Origin: Papilionanthe hookeriana x Papilionanthe teres
Taxonomy: Eukaryota; Streptophyta; Magnoliopsida; Asparagales; Orchidaceae
Reading direction: 5' to 3'
NCBI GenBank assembly: GCA_022702705.1
Contig: CM040434.1
Span: 19,635,771-19,699,770 of the forward strand
DNA: 64,000 nt
The position numbers and the translations under genes are program-made. The notes under the pieces are model-generated. The model did not search any database. It was not told where the DNA came from and saw only the letters and a program-made list of their open reading frames with translations. Below are positions 61,101 through 64,000 of the stretch, piece after piece (the first letter of the stretch is position 1; each line of letters starts with the position of its first letter).

Positions 61101-63024
61101 GGAAGGAGGAAGGGTGCATTTTGGGTTTAATTTGATCGAGCCATGGAAATGGGTTGGGTTCACCTTCCAAGAGCCTGATTTGGGCTGAAGTGGATCATTT
61201 GGCTCAGCTGACTTTAGGTGGAGAAGTCTCTATCCAAAGGATTTTGATTAAGCATGGGTTAGAGTGTGACATTAAAGGGGATAAAAAGGCTTAAGAAGGA
61301 GTTTGGAAAGGGGTCCCCTCTTTTACCATAAATGGTTTCGTGATGTGGAAAGTGGCTTCCATGGCTCTTATAGCTAACATGTGGTTTGCTCATGGCTTCA
61401 TGGCTCACATTTGGCTCGGGAGTGGCTTGGCTTAATTTCATGAAAATAGGTTTTAGATTTTTTTTTGATATTTAGGGATAATTTGGCATGAGGCTTGATT
61501 TGGATTTATTTGATGATTGATTTAGAACTTAGGGGAATGATATCAATTAAAGGGATGATGAGAAGAATGCCATCTGGGCTTTGGAATAGATTTTGGGCTT
61601 TTAAATTTGATGCAAATGGGCTTTCAAAATATTTGAAGGAGATGGGTTTTTAGGTTTTAAAATAAAATTTTGGATAAAAATTTGGTAAAAGTTTGTGCCA
61701 AATAAATGCTGCATTTAGTTTAGGAATGTGTTTTGAAGATTTTAGAAAAGATTTGGGGTTGAATTGGGTTTAATTTGGGTCTTTTAGTAATAAGGTCAAA
61801 GTGGATCAAATTGGGCTAACTTGGGCTAAAGTTGGGCTAATGTTGGGTTTGATGTAAAATTAATGTTACAAAATGTTTATGGAGGTGTGAAAAAGAGTTT
61901 TCAATTTTGTTTGGGTCTTAATTTTGAGATTTGGGTTTATTTGGGTTCATTATTGGTTTAGGCCAATTTGGGGGGATTTTGGTTTGAGTTAGGCTTGGGT
62001 GAAGTTTGAGTCCAAATATTGGGTAAATTAATGTAGAGTTTTGTTTGTGGGGATATTAGGAAGATTTCATAACAAATTTGGGGAAAATTGGGTGACATTT
62101 GGGTTCAATTTGGGATGAATTAGGTTAGTTGGTCACTTTGGGGCTTAAGGGCCATTTAGGAATTTTTGATCAAACTGGATTAAATGGACAAAATTAGGAT
62201 AAGTGGTAGTTGAAGAAAATGATGTAGATAATATTTTGGAATTTTTGAGATTTTTTGAGAATTTTTTAAATTTTTGGAATTTTAGGTTATTTAGGGTACG
62301 AGGAGGGTACATGGAGGGTATTGGGGGCTATTTTTTAAAATTTTGGTATATTTGGTCATGGATGATCAATTTTAGTGGTGGGGAATGTTTAGGATTGATT
62401 TTGAGAAATCTTGGTTAATTTAGGCAATTTTGGGAATTTTGGACAACTTCGAGGGTATTTGGTAGGTTTGGTGCCCGGGGGTAAAAAATTGAAATTGGGG
62501 AAAAATAAAGATTGATTAGATGTGAGTAAAATAAAATTATTTTGGTTTAGCCATGAAGCCACGTTAAGCTCTCAAGAGCTATGAAAGGACTCATTTTAGG
62601 CACTCAATATGTTGTTCCTAACCCTCTTAGCCAGGGGCTTAGGGGCTGAGGCCCATCCATATGAATTTCCTACATGAGTCAGGAAGCCGAGTTGGGTAAG
62701 AGTGGTTTTAGGGTTTAGAATGTGTGTGAGAGTGTAGTGTGTGCAAGCTAAACCTCACCAAGACCAGGTCACCCAGGGTAATCCTAAGGCCAAAGAATCC
62801 TATTGGAATTCATCCTTGAACCTCTACATTTGACTTTTAACCTTCCAAAGGGACTTGGAGGTTTATGGTCATTTGTGTGGGGTTCAAGAAGAGTTAAGAA
62901 GTGTTTAAATTTCTAAGTGGTGGGTCCCATTTCTAGTCCTCTAGAATAGTCAAAGGGAAAACCTATGGCTAGATCCTAACACTAAGGAGAGGGAGATCAG
63001 ACCTCACCAAAAATGAGGTCAACA
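58172..63024 (-). repeat. Element B 5' LTR (4853 bp)
   Basis: TGTCGGCAT...GGTCAACA. Compared with the left LTR it lacks the stretch 40497-40916 but keeps 58806-58890, which the left LTR lacks. Candidate TATTTAAA at 60819-60826 (minus). GC-rich island near 60030-60220. No gene. Confidence 0.92.
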
Positions 63025-63483
63025 ATATTTTTGAAAAGTATTATTTTTTCTTACTAATTTTGGTGTAGTTTCATAGATTAACCAGTTCGTTAGATATAAT
63101 TTATGAGTATAGTCCTACTTCTACTTGTTATTTCAAAATCATATAGCTTATTATAATCCATTCATTTGACTTTTCTAATGGAGAATTTATATGAAAATTT
63201 TATTCTTTTTGAAATATTTCCAATTTTTTATTTTTTATATTTATTTGAAGTAATTAACAAATTCCTGTTCGAGATAAATTTTGTTCAACATCAAGATATT
63301 CTGAAATACTTGCTTTAAGTTCTTCTAATAGCAAACATCTCTTTAATTCTTTTTCGTCCCTCATTTGATGTTAATAAGAACAAATAGAAGATTCGTAAGA
63401 CATGAAGGTGTACAGAAGCAATTAATATGTTTAGGGCATTCATATAAATTAGCCTACTAATCTTCAAGCTCTGATACCATTTT
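63025..63483 (-). other. Flank of element B: possible continuation of inverted EPRV, with initiator-Met-type PBS
   Basis: Begins with the target duplication ATATT. At 63468-63479 the minus strand reads TGGTATCAGAGC, complementary to the 3' end of initiator Met tRNA, the PBS used by caulimovirids and by Ty1/copia. Downstream on the minus strand are only short open pieces (such as MRDEKELKRCLLLEELKASI) of unknown nature. Since element B interrupts the inverted EPRV copy at 39855, this may be the viral 5' region, but a copia element is an alternative. Confidence 0.4.
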
Positions 63484-64000
63484 GTTGGCCTTTGATGGTG
63501 TAGATGCTCTTAAGGGCATAAAGTTAAATTTGCAATTTTAAAAGGTTTTAAGAAGTGTATTTTGATCTTAATCAAGAGATTTAAATTGAATTCGCTTATT
63601 GATTAAGGGGTTCAAATCAATGGTTAATTGATCACTAAATTCATCTCCTTACCCTTGAATCTTTCAAATCCTATTTCTTCCAAATCTCAACAAATTAGAT
63701 AAATACAGTTTTACCCTTGATGTACAAAAGTGGTGAGTGAGTTGTTATTGTATTGCCTTTTATATTTCAACCATCCAGCAAGTTAATTATCGTCATTTAA
63801 GTCCCTCCCCACTAATTTAGTTTTAAAATTTAGGGTTAAGTGCAAAATCTTAAAAATTACAAACCTACCCATATGGTTCAAACACTAGTACTCTCAAATA
63901 TAAGTCCAATGGACATGAAATTTCACTGACCTCATATTTATGGATTAATTAAGTTAACAGAGGAGAAATCACAATTTTCAGATTTTTAGTTATTTTTTTA
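63484..64000 (-). promoter_or_regulatory. TATA-bearing leader or LTR upstream of the PBS
   Basis: Minus strand ATATAAAAGG at 63756-63765, about 280 bases before the PBS; no gene. The block would end ...CCAACA next to the PBS, as a copia LTR does, but a pararetroviral promoter plus leader would look alike. It continues beyond the window. Confidence 0.35.

Larger units (their letters stand above)
39861..63024 (-). mobile_element. Element B: complete Ogre/Tat-like LTR retrotransposon with AlkB-like ORF
   Basis: LTRs 39861-45090 and 58172-63024, identical 5-bp duplications outside, PBS at 58151-58166, G-rich tract at 45091. The minus strand runs gag (57568 leftward), protease, RT, RNase H, aRNH, integrase and AlkB-like ORF. 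Total 23164 bp. Frames contain stops and shifts, and both LTRs carry separate internal deletions, so this is an older copy than element A. Coding order and motifs are collinear with A. Confidence 0.93.

Overview
This is plant nuclear DNA, probably from a large, retrotransposon-rich genome; the species cannot be read from the window. I see no intact host gene. The window is a nest of transposable elements and endogenous virus remnants, almost all coding on the minus strand. Evidence for a plant is the set of lineages present: Ogre/Tat and Athila Ty3/gypsy elements, a caulimovirid-type endogenous pararetrovirus (EPRV), and a hAT-type MITE.

Layout. (1) Element A, 1-26550 (left end outside the window), is an Ogre/Tat-like element read right to left: 5' LTR 19363-26550 (7.2 kb), PBS, gag, protease, RT/RNase H, second RNase H, integrase, an extra 3' ORF, an 84-bp tandem array, then 3' LTR 1-6280. 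(2) 26551-34346 is a decayed Athila-like element (gag-pol, one 1.6-kb LTR at 32730-34346); A abuts its 3' part, so A probably inserted into it. (3) 34347-36132 holds a relic gypsy RT, a GGT-rich minisatellite, a TATA-bearing stretch and a (TA)n microsatellite. (4) 36181-39855 is an EPRV pol fragment followed by an inverted, diverged second copy. (5) Element B, 39861-63024, is a complete 23.2-kb relative of A with 4.9-5.2-kb LTRs, flanked by the 5-bp target duplication ATATT; it sits inside the inverted EPRV arm and is itself split by a 726-bp hAT-type MITE. (6) 63025-64000 carries an initiator-Met-type PBS and a minus-strand TATA box.

Most interesting point. In both A and B the extra ORF between integrase and the 3' LTR encodes an AlkB-type 2-oxoglutarate/Fe(II) oxygenase closely resembling the plant ALKBH9/ALKBH10 m6A RNA demethylases. 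A pyrimidine-rich tract ending in CAG, a candidate splice acceptor, lies directly before its ATG in both elements. B keeps the HxD...H...RxSxTxR catalytic set but has stops and a frameshift upstream; A lacks two of those stops. This suggests that this Ogre lineage captured an RNA demethylase, perhaps to strip m6A from its own RNA.

Quality warning. Element A is strikingly poor in CTG/CAG triplets relative to B, and its two LTRs differ mainly at such sites, often by small indels that break frames. This looks like consensus error at methylated CHG sites in a young repeat, so the apparent frameshifts in A should not be trusted.
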